Shown: positions 41,362 through 50,969, counted from the first letter of the stretch. The stretch is 64,000 bases of DNA from Candidatus Eremiobacterota bacterium (GCA_031082125.1 JAVHLM010000009.1:152372-216371); one strand, 5' to 3'. The notes: generated by a model from the letters alone, not told the origin. A program made the numbers and translations.

Positions 41362-41631
41362 TCAAAGTCTCTTGATGAGGGCTTCTTTCTCGCTTCTCTT
41401 CAGCATTTTGATGGCTCTCTCGGCGCGGAGGGCATCATTCCGGCTGCGGCACTTTTTTGAATAGACGAGCGTGACGGGGCTCCTCCCCCTCAGGTACCTG
41501 GCCCCTTTCCCGCTGTTGTGAAGGGCGATCCGCTGCTCCAGGTCGCCCGTGGAGCCTGTATAATAGGTGCCGTATCTGCAGCGGACCATATAGACAAAGA
41601 AAGAGCCTTTTCTGTTATTATTTTTTTTCAT
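41362..41631 (-). CDS. GIY-YIG nuclease-like protein (UPF0213/COG2827 type)
   Basis: An 89-residue protein made almost only of a GIY-YIG fold: FFVYMVRCRYGTYYTGST at the start, then LEQRIALHNSGKGARYLRGR with the conserved Arg, and a helical end holding AERAIKMLKR with the Glu. Stand-alone members of this family are common; their biological role is unclear. Its stop is followed at once by the cas10 remnant start. Confidence 0.88.
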   Translation of the reverse strand: MKKNNNRKGSFFVYMVRCRYGTYYTGSTGDLEQRIALHNSGKGARYLRGRSPVTLVYSKKCRSRNDALRAERAIKMLKRSEKEALIKRL

Positions 41632-41651
41632 AGCGTGGCACCGCCGGGAGA

Positions 41652-43304
41652 CTATGCCTGCCTGATCCTTCCGCCTTCAGGGCCTTTGATGACCCCGGCC
41701 TGCTTCAAGTGATCAGCGACCAGGAGGCGGAGCCGGGGGCCATCGGTGACGGTGCTCTCGTCGCGGCCCGCGAAAAGAGGGTTCCAGTTCCCGACGATAT
41801 AAGTCGTCGTGAGCCGGTAGGATTTGTCAGGGTCCATCGGCTTCCCGCCTATGCTGACTTCCGTGACCCTGGATCCCTCGGCATTCTTCGGGACATAGGC
41901 CATCGCGAGGCCCGACACCTGGTAGAGGCCCTGGTCTTTCTTGGAGCCCAGAAGCTTGCTGACGCCTTCCTCGAGGAGGCGCCTGATATCGCTCCCCTTG
42001 ACATCCCATGTTTCCACCCTCGCGTCGAGGGATTTGCCCATCCAGGGTGAAAGGGCCACGAGGCTCTTCATGGTTATCTCGCCTTTCGGGAGCACCGCCG
42101 GGGCGGCATCTTTCCTGTCAGAGAAGAAGCTGCTGTCCAGGACCGCCACGTCGGCTCCCGTTCTTTTTCTCATGGCATCGGTAATGAGATTCCCCAGGGG
42201 CGAATCGGTGGCGGTTTTCAGCTCATGGGTCATGACTCTTCCCATGGTGCCGATTTTCCGGGAAAGGGCCTCTTCCTCGTTCCGGCGGTACCTGTCAATT
42301 ATCGCCTGGATATCGCTGTCGGGAGTGATATTCCTGTCAACGGGAATGAGCCGGTGCTCGACAGAGACTATTTTCTGCGAGGCCCTGTCGATGTGGAGCT
42401 TAAGCTCTCCGAGATAGAGATCGTCGGTCTTCACGTCTGAATGGGCGCCTATTCCCGCCTGCACTATGGTGGCGCCGTTTATTTCCAGTTTCTCCGGCGT
42501 GGGCGTATGGGAGTGTCCTCCAATGATGAGGTCTATGCCCGGCACCTTTGCCGCCAGGTCCTTGTCGGTAGGCGTGTTCTCGTGAAATTCCGGGGAGGGC
42601 TCAAGGCCCAGGTGGGAGAGGACCACGATATTCCTTATCCCTTTCGAGGTCACTTCCTCGACAGCCTTTTTCACCGCCTCGACGGGATCAGTAAGCTCAA
42701 GATCCTTCACCCTGCTCGGATCCACCATGAGGAACTTTTTCTGCGGCGTCCTCACGCCGATAAAGGCTATCTTTGCGCCTTCCACCTCAGCCGTCAGGTA
42801 AGGGACCATGCCTTCCGTGTTGGTAGATACGTAGGGGAACTGCGAGCTCTCGATAAGCTTCTGCCCGCCCTGGAGGCCCTCGTCATCATAGAAATGGTTG
42901 CCCGTTGTGGCGATGTCGCAGTCCCGCCGGTTCATGATATCCACTTCACGCTGCCCCCCTGCGAGGACGGAGTTGAAGGTATAGTCCTGCCATGCGTCGC
43001 CGGCATCGACCCAGAAGTCGTCAGGCTTTATGTAGGTGGCCGTCGAGGCCATGTTGCCGTGGATGTCGTTGGTGTGCTTTATCTCGAGTACCAGCTCGTG
43101 ATCATTGACAATGCCCTTGATGGTCTTCTCAACAGTTTTCCCGCCCACGTCAAGAGTGATGGGAAGGGAAGCCGGCTCAGCCCGGGGGGAAGGCGAGAGC
43201 TGAACGCTGTCGCCCTGCGGGGGGCCCGGCCCCTCTTCCTTCTGGCCGCCCGGGGCTGCCGGGAGTCGCTGCGGGTGTGCTCCTTCTATTCTACCGATAT
43301 CCAC
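41652..43304 (-). CDS. 5'-nucleotidase/UshA-like metallophosphoesterase
   Basis: A 550-residue enzyme from a GTG start at 43304 with AAGGAG eight bases upstream; the promoter at 43343-43371 rules out a longer frame. After a Pro-rich leader of about 65 residues (with GDSVQLSPS), the metallophosphoesterase domain has LEIKHTNDIHGN, VDAGDAWQDY, TTGNHFYDD, VVLSHLGLE and LIIGGHSHT. The C-terminal nucleotidase domain has PLGNLITDAMRKRTGADVAV. All metal ligands look intact. Family members hydrolyse nucleotides or sugar nucleotides in the periplasm. No Sec signal is present here, which is unusual for UshA and links it to the other leader-type enzymes. Confidence 0.88.
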   Translation of the reverse strand: MDIGRIEGAHPQRLPAAPGGQKEEGPGPPQGDSVQLSPSPRAEPASLPITLDVGGKTVEKTIKGIVNDHELVLEIKHTNDIHGNMASTATYIKPDDFWVDAGDAWQDYTFNSVLAGGQREVDIMNRRDCDIATTGNHFYDDEGLQGGQKLIESSQFPYVSTNTEGMVPYLTAEVEGAKIAFIGVRTPQKKFLMVDPSRVKDLELTDPVEAVKKAVEEVTSKGIRNIVVLSHLGLEPSPEFHENTPTDKDLAAKVPGIDLIIGGHSHTPTPEKLEINGATIVQAGIGAHSDVKTDDLYLGELKLHIDRASQKIVSVEHRLIPVDRNITPDSDIQAIIDRYRRNEEEALSRKIGTMGRVMTHELKTATDSPLGNLITDAMRKRTGADVAVLDSSFFSDRKDAAPAVLPKGEITMKSLVALSPWMGKSLDARVETWDVKGSDIRRLLEEGVSKLLGSKKDQGLYQVSGLAMAYVPKNAEGSRVTEVSIGGKPMDPDKSYRLTTTYIVGNWNPLFAGRDESTVTDGPRLRLLVADHLKQAGVIKGPEGGRIRQA

Positions 43305-43342
43305 CGGGAATGCTCCTTGAAGTGCTTGTACTGGTCTTTTAC

Positions 43343-43371
43343 ATAATAGCATCACCGGGGCAGACCGGCAA
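43343..43371 (-). promoter_or_regulatory. promoter of the 5'-nucleotidase gene
   Basis: TTGCCG (43371-43366), 17 bases and TATTAT with TGC extension (43348-43343) on the minus strand. It overlaps an upstream ATG at 43352, which therefore cannot be the start. Confidence 0.65.
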
Positions 43372-43476
43372 TTGACGGAATGTAAATTTTTCCCTGGGTT
43401 TCAGGAATTCCGCATCACCAGATGCTGCTCCGGCACCGGGAAGCCGGCTTCGCCGAAGCTCTCCCACCACAGCACA

Positions 43477-45117
43477 CTATTTTCTGCCGACTCTTATTGA
43501 GATTCTCTCCGACTGCTGGTTCCTGCTGTCCGTTGCCACTGCAGTGATGAGATAACTCCCTCCTCCTATGGGGAGCGGGTCATTGAGGATATACTGAAAG
43601 TACCCCCCCTCATTGGCCTGCACCTCAGTGGTGACAAGATCGCTCTGCAGGTCGGCGGCTGAGGCCAGGACAATCTTTACACTGACCTGCACCCTGGCGA
43701 AAGGCGAGGTGGTGCCCGATATGGTGAACTGCCTGGCCACATTCGACTCAGCCTGGGGAGATATCAGCTTCAGGGTGACCCCTGTGTAAATGGACACATT
43801 GGTGGTTGAATTCAGGGTTACCGGTGCTTTTCCAGGAACGGTGAGGCGTCCCGTCACAGGCATATTCTGAAAGGCGTCGCCGGACAGCACGGTGTAGTTT
43901 CCGATATACTCACCCGGTGACTTCTCTCCCATCGGGATATTCTTGCGGAAGGTGCCGATGTCAAAGTCGGCAGTCCCTCCCGGGTCACCCTGAAGGGTAA
44001 CCTGCAGGATATTCCCTGCCATGAGAGGTGCGGCGGCATTATGGGTCAAGGAGGAGATGGATCCCTGGGTTTTCACCTGGAACTCCCACCGGTACCTCAC
44101 TGCATTTTCCAGGGTGTCCTTCCCGTTCAGAGCCACGGTATTGACTCCTTCCGGCAGGCTCTGGGCGGGAACATAGGAAATCAGTTCCTCGCTTATAGTG
44201 GCGGCGGCGGTAACATCCTGCCTGTTCACGGAGAGCTTCGCTGACGAGGGGACCATCCGGGCGCTCCCTATGGATTCCAGCACAATCAGGATATTGGGCT
44301 TGTTTGTGCTGATAACCTCCTTGGGTTTTGGCAGGACCTTGCTCACTTTTACCGCTTCAGAAAGAATCTGCAGCCCTGTTACCGAAGCGCTCATCGCTTC
44401 GCGTCCATTCCTGTTGAGGCGTCCGAATACCGAAGCGCTCCTCAGGTTTCCCGCATTGGCAGGAATGGTGATGGATCCCTGGTATTTCCCCGGTGAGCTC
44501 TCCCTGAGCGGTGAGTTCTGCACCACGCCATAGATGTCAGCGGTGGCCGCGCAGCCCGGATCGCCTTCCAGGGTCACGACGAGCACGTCGCCCGGTTTAA
44601 GGGAGCCTGTCGCATTGTGAGATACTTTCGTTATCTTCGGAACTTCTCCGGCCGGGGGCTGCGGTGTCTGGACCGCCGTGGGGCCTGAGCCTCCTCCATG
44701 GGTGATCATCACAGTTTTCGTGGCCCCGAGCCATTTGACCTCTGCTCCGAGCGCCTCACTTACGAAACGGAGAGGGACCATCGTTCTTCCTTTCACCATG
44801 GCCGCGGGCGCGGCAAGCTCAGTCGTCTTCCCGCTCACCGAGGCGAACGGGGCCCCGATCTGGATGACAATCTCAGTGGTGTCGCGTTTCGCATATATGG
44901 TCCGCGTGGCGGCTTTCCATTTCACCTCGGCGCCCAGCTCTTCAAACACTCCTCTCATCGGGACAAGGATATTGCCCTGGATCATCGCCGGCGGCTGATC
45001 AAAGGTAATCAGGCGGTTATTGATATAGACCTTGATTTCATCTGATGCCCAGACCCATGGCATGAGAGCCGAAATGGCCACCAGGACAAGAAAAACACCT
45101 GTCACGCACTTTTTCAT
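43477..45117 (-). CDS. secreted copper-amine-oxidase-N stalk protein with Ig-like repeats
   Basis: A 546-residue protein with a Sec signal peptide (cleavage near VWAS). Residues 25-145 are two copper-amine-oxidase N-terminal (stalk) units: ITFDQPPAMIQGNILVPMRGVFEELGAEVKW, shown in part as ILVPMRGVFEELGAEV, and TMVPLRFVSEALGAEVKW. The rest is beta-rich with two similar repeats (HNATGSLKPGDVLVVTLEGD and HNAAAPLMAGNILQVTLQGD) plus a C-terminal Ig-like section. The stalk domain occurs in surface and cell-wall proteins and is not an oxidase by itself. It is a surface or periplasmic protein of unknown partner. Confidence 0.85.
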   Translation of the reverse strand: MKKCVTGVFLVLVAISALMPWVWASDEIKVYINNRLITFDQPPAMIQGNILVPMRGVFEELGAEVKWKAATRTIYAKRDTTEIVIQIGAPFASVSGKTTELAAPAAMVKGRTMVPLRFVSEALGAEVKWLGATKTVMITHGGGSGPTAVQTPQPPAGEVPKITKVSHNATGSLKPGDVLVVTLEGDPGCAATADIYGVVQNSPLRESSPGKYQGSITIPANAGNLRSASVFGRLNRNGREAMSASVTGLQILSEAVKVSKVLPKPKEVISTNKPNILIVLESIGSARMVPSSAKLSVNRQDVTAAATISEELISYVPAQSLPEGVNTVALNGKDTLENAVRYRWEFQVKTQGSISSLTHNAAAPLMAGNILQVTLQGDPGGTADFDIGTFRKNIPMGEKSPGEYIGNYTVLSGDAFQNMPVTGRLTVPGKAPVTLNSTTNVSIYTGVTLKLISPQAESNVARQFTISGTTSPFARVQVSVKIVLASAADLQSDLVTTEVQANEGGYFQYILNDPLPIGGGSYLITAVATDSRNQQSERISIRVGRK

Positions 45118-45173
45118 ACTCAGCCTCCTTGAGCGCAGTTTTGTAGATTTAATGAAGAGAGAAGGGTAGGTAA

Positions 45174-45202
45174 AATATATATCCGCTGTGAAGAAACTTC
45201 AA
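45174..45202 (-). promoter_or_regulatory. promoter of the stalk-domain gene
   Basis: TTGAAG (45202-45197), 17 bases and TATATT (45179-45174) on the minus strand, leaving a leader of about 50 bases before the start at 45117. Confidence 0.55.
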
Positions 45203-45293
45203 CGATAATAATAAATATTCTCGATAAAGAGAAAAATCCCTTCCAGGGGTAAAAGCGAAGATGGGGTTCCTCCCGCCACTCCAATCCTGCTGT

Positions 45294-47480
45294 CTATTTA
45301 CTCCCTGCCCGCCTCAGGAGATCGGCGACACTCTTCCTGCCCGCATAGTAAAGGGGCGTTCTCCCCTCGTTGTTGATGGCATCAGCGCGGGCCCCGCGGT
45401 CCATGAGGAACTTCACCATCCGCTCCCTCCCCTTCCTGGCAGCCACGTGCAGGGGCGTCATCCCCCCGTTGTCGCCCCTGCAGAGATCGGCATTTTTCTC
45501 CAGGAGTATGGCGGCCAGCTCCATCCTGTCATGGGACACCGCCTCATAGAAGGGCGTTCTCCCCCTCTTTTCCCTGGCATTCACCTCGGCGCCCCGGCTT
45601 ATCAGGAGCTTCACCAGGGCTTCATCTCCCTTCTCGGCTGCGAAATGGAGAGGGGTCTTCCCGCTGTCATCGCTGTTGTTGACGGCAGCACCACCGTCTA
45701 TCAGCAGCTCCGACATCGGAATGCTCCCCGCAATGACAGCCCTCATGAGGAGTGACCTCCCCTCCCCGTCACATTTGTTGATATCGGCCCCTTTCTCCTT
45801 GAGAAACCGAACAATTTCCGCGTTCCCCCGGGAAGCGGCACGCTCAAGGGGAGTGGCGCCCTGGACGTCGGTAATGTCGGGGGCCAGGCCAAGGGTGATG
45901 AAAAAATCCGCCATCGTCACTGAGCCTGATGCAGCGGCATAATGGAGAGCCGTGGCACCATGGCTGTCCTTCAGGTCGGGGGGCACCCCCTGCTGCAGGA
46001 AATGCCTCACGATATCAAGGTTCCCGCCATGGACGGCGCTATGAAAGGCCGTCATGCCGTTTTTATCCACTACCTGCACTCGCGCGCCACGGGAGAGAAG
46101 GAAGTCCACAAGGTCCTTATCACCTTTCAGCGCCGCGCAGTGGAGAGGCGTTCTCTCCTCGCTGTCTTTCACGTCCAGCGGGGCCCCCTTCTCAGTAAGA
46201 GCCCTTGTCATCTCGCTTTTCCCTTCGAGAATTGCCTTGTGAAGGAGGCACCGGTAACTGCCGCGGTTCAGGTCAAGCTTCAGGCACCAGGGAACGAGGG
46301 TGTCCAGAAGCTCCGTCCTGTTGTACATGACGACATAATCAAAAGGAGTCATTCCCGTATTATCAATGCTGTCCGCCTGCGCTCCCTTCGCAAGGAGCAT
46401 CTCGGCGATCTCCCGCCGGTTATCGATGATGGCCCAGTGGAGGGCCGAGCGCCCCATCTCGTCACGCTCCTCGACGGTGGTGGCGAGAGGGAGGTTCACC
46501 TGCAGCGAGAGAACCCTCTGGACCTGCCCCGCATCGCCGTTTTTCACGGCGTTGATAAGAGGCGTCTTCGAGATGAGAGCACCCGCTTCCCTGACGGTAT
46601 TCACCGCATCGGTGCCAAGCTGCTTCATGGTGAGGGAGAATGAGGATACGGCCTTGAGGAGGCGGGCGAAAGCATCTTTTGAAGGAGACAGGGATGAGCG
46701 GATCCTCTCAAGAGCCTTTCTCATCTCTGCAGCCGAGGGGAACCGTTCATCAGGATCCAGTTTCAGGGCCTTTTCCACCGCGGTGGCAAGGTCGCTTCTC
46801 ACGCCGCTCAGGGAAGAAGTCTGGAACCGGAAGGGGCGGTGCTGGGGGTCAAGGCCCGTGAGGAGCTGGTGGAGGGTGGCTCCCAGGGAGTACAGGTCTG
46901 AACGGGAATCACTCTGTGCTTTCCCGTAGGTCTCAGGCGCCGCGTATCCCGGCGTCCCCAGGGCTACCGTGTCAGAGGCCTTTCCATGCTTGTAAAACCT
47001 CGCGATATCGAAATCGATGAGCTTCAGGCGGCCGTCAGGCGTCACGATGATGTTTGCCGGCTTGAGATCCCTGAAGACTATCTTCTGGCTGTGGAGATAC
47101 TCCAGGATGCCAAGGAGCGTGATTCCAAGCTCCAGCACCTCGGCCTCTGAAAGAGTATTCTGCCTTGCATATTCCTCGAGGGACGTTCCCATTACGTACT
47201 CCTCTATGAGATAGAGCTGCGAGCCTGCAGAGAAGTGGTCATAAAGGCGGGGAAGGCTTGGATGACTGAGAAGCTTGAGTATGGCAACCTCACGGAAGAA
47301 ATGAGCCTGCAGATCATCACCGCCGCCATGAAGCTCCGAAGGATCCCGTGACACCTTGAGGGCAAAACGGCGCCCCTTTTTATCCTCGACGAGATAGACC
47401 CTGTTCATCCCCCCTTCGCCCAGGAGCTGGAGCACCGTGTAGCGGCCGTCAATCTCGGAGCCTGGTGGCAATATACTCAT
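45294..47480 (-). CDS. Ser/Thr protein kinase fused to ankyrin repeats
   Basis: A 728-residue protein from ATG 47480, where the kinase domain begins; the frame is open further but lacks homology. The kinase (residues 12-265) has GEGGMNRVY, K42, VFRDLKPANII with D139, and IDFDIARF, where DFD replaces DFG. The HRD motif reads FRD. Residues 305-725 carry about twelve ankyrin repeats (GMTPLHVAARKGRERMVKFL is typical). It has no membrane helix, so it is cytoplasmic. Ankyrin arrays bind proteins and here probably choose substrates. No clear ribosome site is seen. It is divergent from the sugar porter gene. Confidence 0.9.
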   Translation of the reverse strand: MSILPPGSEIDGRYTVLQLLGEGGMNRVYLVEDKKGRRFALKVSRDPSELHGGGDDLQAHFFREVAILKLLSHPSLPRLYDHFSAGSQLYLIEEYVMGTSLEEYARQNTLSEAEVLELGITLLGILEYLHSQKIVFRDLKPANIIVTPDGRLKLIDFDIARFYKHGKASDTVALGTPGYAAPETYGKAQSDSRSDLYSLGATLHQLLTGLDPQHRPFRFQTSSLSGVRSDLATAVEKALKLDPDERFPSAAEMRKALERIRSSLSPSKDAFARLLKAVSSFSLTMKQLGTDAVNTVREAGALISKTPLINAVKNGDAGQVQRVLSLQVNLPLATTVEERDEMGRSALHWAIIDNRREIAEMLLAKGAQADSIDNTGMTPFDYVVMYNRTELLDTLVPWCLKLDLNRGSYRCLLHKAILEGKSEMTRALTEKGAPLDVKDSEERTPLHCAALKGDKDLVDFLLSRGARVQVVDKNGMTAFHSAVHGGNLDIVRHFLQQGVPPDLKDSHGATALHYAAASGSVTMADFFITLGLAPDITDVQGATPLERAASRGNAEIVRFLKEKGADINKCDGEGRSLLMRAVIAGSIPMSELLIDGGAAVNNSDDSGKTPLHFAAEKGDEALVKLLISRGAEVNAREKRGRTPFYEAVSHDRMELAAILLEKNADLCRGDNGGMTPLHVAARKGRERMVKFLMDRGARADAINNEGRTPLYYAGRKSVADLLRRAGSK

Positions 47481-47641
47481 AAAACGAATTTGTATGAGCC
47501 CTTCTCCAATTCCTGCCTGTGATGAAATTGTCTGACAGGCAGCGGCGGGAGGCAAAAAAAGGAATTCTCTGGGGCCGGGAGAATTCAAGCAGAGTGCCTC
47601 AGTTCCGGCATGCCATAAATTCCAAGCATCAGGAGGACCCC

Positions 47642-49063
47642 TTGAGCGACGACACCATACCGGTAACACCGGTAAAATACAAGACCATCGTTTTTTTCAT
47701 ATGCGGCACCGCCGCCCTGGGAGGGCTGCTCTTCGGCCTGGACCAGGGGTTCATCGCCAACTCCCTGTCAACGATAGAGAAAGTCTATAATCTTGACATC
47801 AAGGGCGGCGAGGCGTATTCGGCCATACTGGCCACGGGGGGCATCATAGGCGCCCTGCTCTCGGGGATCTTTGCAAGGTTCCTGGGCCGCAAGAGAAGCC
47901 TTGTCTTCGCGGGATTCATCTTCTCCGCCTCGTCTCTTGTCTCGGCATTGCTCCCCGCCATGCCCGTCCTCGCTTTCTGCCGCTTCCTGCTGGGCTTCGG
48001 TGTAGGTGTCGCGTCATTCATCGTGCCTCTTTACCTCTCCGAAACGGCGCCTGCATCAATCAGGGGCTCCATGGGAACGCTTTTTCAGCTCCTCATCACC
48101 ATCGGCATATTCCTGATATCGTTGACCAACGTGTATATTGCGAAGGCCGTGACCAACCCGAACATGGCTCTTACCCTCATGTTCCTCACCATCACGTTCT
48201 TTGCGCTCTTCATGTTTGTGGGGAGCCTTGTCCTCCCGGAAAGCCCGCGCTACCTGATGCTCAAGGGCAAGAAGGAGGGCGCCATAGAGGTCCTCAAGAA
48301 GACCCTCAACACCGAGGAGGAGGTTGACGCCGAGGCCCGGGAGATAGAGAAGACCCTCGGTGAGGAGGGAGCCAATATCGGGATAATCTTCAAGAAATAC
48401 TTTTTCAAGGTGCTGATGGTGGGCGTCTTCCTCCAGATGTTCCAGCAGCTTGTGGGGATCAACGTGATGATATATTACGCTCCCACGATCTTCGGATACG
48501 CCGGGTTGACAGGGATCCTCGCCATGATGACGGTGCCGACGGTGAACATGCTCTTCACATTCCCCGCCATAAGGCTTGTGGAGCAATGGGGCCGTAAAAA
48601 GCTCCTTTACGTGGGTGCAGCCTGCATGCTTGTCACGATGGTGGCAGCCGGCGTTGCCTTCAGCATGATCGGCGCCCAGACAGATCCTTCACAGATAAGC
48701 AACCTGCCCAAGATGATCCTGCTCATCTCCGTCGTGGTGTATATTTTCGGCTTCGCCGTGTCATGGGGGCCCGTGGTATGGCTCGTGTGCTCCGAGATTT
48801 TCCCCCTGGAAGGCCGGGAAGTCGGGATGACCATCACCACCATGGTGAACTGGACCTTCGCGGGGCTCCTGATGGGCCACTCCCTCTCCTTTATGAAGAC
48901 TTACGGCAACGCCTCCATTTTCTTCCTCTTTGCCATCTTCTGCATGCTTTCCATCTTCTTCGTGGCAGCCTTTGTCCCTGAGACGAAAGGCATCTCCCTC
49001 GAGAAAATCGAGCATAACCTGAGGATCGGGAAAAAGATGAGAAGCCTGGGTGAATCGGCCTGA
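47642..49063 (+). CDS. MFS sugar-porter family transporter
   Basis: A 473-residue protein from a TTG start with AGGAGG five bases upstream; the frame opens earlier but without a ribosome site. Twelve membrane helices are predicted. Sugar-porter signatures are present: GGLLFGLDQGFI, GRKRSLVF, PLYLSETAPASIRG, PESPRYLMLKGK and VPETKG at the end. Members move hexoses or pentoses with protons (XylE/GalP type). No catabolic genes are next to it, so the sugar is unknown. Confidence 0.92.
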   Translation: MSDDTIPVTPVKYKTIVFFICGTAALGGLLFGLDQGFIANSLSTIEKVYNLDIKGGEAYSAILATGGIIGALLSGIFARFLGRKRSLVFAGFIFSASSLVSALLPAMPVLAFCRFLLGFGVGVASFIVPLYLSETAPASIRGSMGTLFQLLITIGIFLISLTNVYIAKAVTNPNMALTLMFLTITFFALFMFVGSLVLPESPRYLMLKGKKEGAIEVLKKTLNTEEEVDAEAREIEKTLGEEGANIGIIFKKYFFKVLMVGVFLQMFQQLVGINVMIYYAPTIFGYAGLTGILAMMTVPTVNMLFTFPAIRLVEQWGRKKLLYVGAACMLVTMVAAGVAFSMIGAQTDPSQISNLPKMILLISVVVYIFGFAVSWGPVVWLVCSEIFPLEGREVGMTITTMVNWTFAGLLMGHSLSFMKTYGNASIFFLFAIFCMLSIFFVAAFVPETKGISLEKIEHNLRIGKKMRSLGESA

Positions 49064-49134
49064 GGCCGCCCCTCTTTGATGCATTTCACTTCCTGTGCCC
49101 TGGAATTCCGGGCCACAGTATTTTTTTCTCATGA

Positions 49135-49152
49135 CTGAAAATGGTCTTTCAG
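49135..49152 (+). other. small inverted repeat before the 49197 kinase gene
   Basis: CTGAAA (49135-49140) pairs with TTTCAG (49147-49152) around a six-base loop, 45 bases before the kinase start. It may end the transporter message or mark an operator; there is no T run. Confidence 0.3.
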
Positions 49153-49196
49153 GGGAATAATAAAGGAAATACAGATATTCACCAGGGGAGAGTGCT

Positions 49197-50969
49197 ATGC
49201 AGGCAGGCGAGGTAATTGCAGGCCGTTACCGCGTGAGAAAGCTCCTGGGCGAGGGGGGCACGGGAAATGTGTACCTCGTTGACGACCTTACGGCCCAGGG
49301 AGTGCAGTGGGCGCTGAAAGAGCTTATCTCCGCCGGGCTTGGCGCCGGGGAGCGGATCGAGGCGCAGTCGATGTTTGACCGCGAGGTCGCCATGTTGAAA
49401 AGCCTCAATCACCCGGGAATACCGAAATATATCGACTCATTCAGCGATGGTGCGCACTGTTACTGCGTCATGGAATATATTGAAGGCGAGACCCTCCAGT
49501 CCCTTATCAGCAAAAGAGGGAAGCGCTACGGGGCCGACGAGATTCTCCCCTATGCCCTCCAGATCGCAAGGATACTGGCGTACCTTCATGAAAGCGACAG
49601 GCCCGTCATCTTCAGGGATCTCAAGCCTTCCAACATCATGGTGACCGCCGGGGGAAGGATCAAGCTTATCGATTTCGGCATCGCGCGCCACTTCCTTGCC
49701 GGCAAAAAAAAGGACACCTATCTGATGGGATCACCAGGCTTCGCCCCCCCCGAGCAGTACGGGAAAGGCCAGACTGACAGGCGATCCGATATTTACTCCC
49801 TGGGGGCCACCCTTTACTTCCTTCTGAGCGCCGGGGATATGGCAGGCTTCAAATTCGTCTTTCCCTTTCTCAGGGAATCGGATCCGTCAATTCCCCCATG
49901 GCTTGACAGGGTCATCCTGAAATGCCTTGCAAAGGATCCCGATGAGCGCTTCCAGAGTGCCGGGGAGCTTATCGAAGCCCTCGAAAAAGGGCCCGAGGCC
50001 TCTTCGACAGCGCCAGCGCCGCTCACCAGACCGCTTAATCCTCCTTACAGCATCGATCGCATCATTGTCCAGGGAGCCCTGGTCATCGTAGGCATCCTTT
50101 CCCTTACCGGCATAAGCACAGGGACCCTTGTAGCCCTCACCGCATTGCTGGCAGCCCTCCTCTTCATGCACACCATTGATGAGCAGGTGTCGCCCGCCAG
50201 GACCCTCACGGTCCCCTTCGTCCTAATGGGAACGGGTGCCGCGGCATGCCTGGTCTGGCTTCTCCTCACGCCTTTATCATTTCTGGTGATGGCCAGCCTG
50301 GTCGCCTGCATGATATACTACAATTTCAGGCTTGTGAGCCTCTGGCCCACCACGGCAAAGACCGGACTGCAGCCCGGGGGATGGAGTTTATGGCGGGGCG
50401 TCGCGGCGCTCGCGCTCCTCCTTTTTATCGGCATCATCGCCGCCACCTTACTCCCCGACATTGCATCGACGGGCTGTTCCCCTGAGCCCCGCCCGGGCCT
50501 TCTGCTGATCGCGCTGCTCCTTGCCTCCTACGGTTTCTTTGATTTTCCGGAAAGCTACACAAATATCTGGGGAACCTGGAAGCTCTTCGGGGACCTCATA
50601 AGGGGCATCATGGAGATGGCTCTTGTCGCGCTCTTCGCTCTCTCCATAGTGGGCGCCACCTTTATCCACTCCCCCTGCCAGGGGCCCCTCACGGCCTGCA
50701 AGTCAAACCTGAAGAATATCGGCACGGCCTGCGAGATGTACAGCACCGACAACGGAGGCCTGTACCCGAAGAAGCTCAGCCAGATAACGCCTTCTTACCT
50801 CAGGCAGATTCCCCCATGCGCCAGCGCGGGAAAAATGACCTATTCGTATGTCTCTTCAGGGGACGGCAAAACCTATACCGCGTGGTGCAGCGGGAGCTTT
50901 CATAAAAGGCTGCTCCACTCAGAGAACTATCCCCAGTATGACTCCATCGAGGGACTCATTGAGCGCTAG
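49197..50969 (+). CDS. membrane Ser/Thr kinase with pilin-like tail
   Basis: A 590-residue protein with GGGGAG before the ATG. The kinase (residues 9-270) has LGEGGTGNVY, K41, VIFRDLKPSN (D141) and the intact DFG at 159-161. Six or so membrane helices follow between about 280 and 490. The last 95 residues start at CKSNLKNIGTACEMYSTDNG and continue with ITPSYLRQIPPC, a pattern found in the C-terminal halves of type IV pilin-like or pseudopilin proteins. So the kinase is joined through a membrane block to an external pilin-like module that may act as sensor. Confidence 0.87.
   Translation: MQAGEVIAGRYRVRKLLGEGGTGNVYLVDDLTAQGVQWALKELISAGLGAGERIEAQSMFDREVAMLKSLNHPGIPKYIDSFSDGAHCYCVMEYIEGETLQSLISKRGKRYGADEILPYALQIARILAYLHESDRPVIFRDLKPSNIMVTAGGRIKLIDFGIARHFLAGKKKDTYLMGSPGFAPPEQYGKGQTDRRSDIYSLGATLYFLLSAGDMAGFKFVFPFLRESDPSIPPWLDRVILKCLAKDPDERFQSAGELIEALEKGPEASSTAPAPLTRPLNPPYSIDRIIVQGALVIVGILSLTGISTGTLVALTALLAALLFMHTIDEQVSPARTLTVPFVLMGTGAAACLVWLLLTPLSFLVMASLVACMIYYNFRLVSLWPTTAKTGLQPGGWSLWRGVAALALLLFIGIIAATLLPDIASTGCSPEPRPGLLLIALLLASYGFFDFPESYTNIWGTWKLFGDLIRGIMEMALVALFALSIVGATFIHSPCQGPLTACKSNLKNIGTACEMYSTDNGGLYPKKLSQITPSYLRQIPPCASAGKMTYSYVSSGDGKTYTAWCSGSFHKRLLHSENYPQYDSIEGLIER

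Noticed and set aside
43305..43355. Longer start of the 5'-nucleotidase at 43352 or 43355
   Set aside because: The -10 box overlaps it, while GTG 43304 has AAGGAG at ideal spacing.
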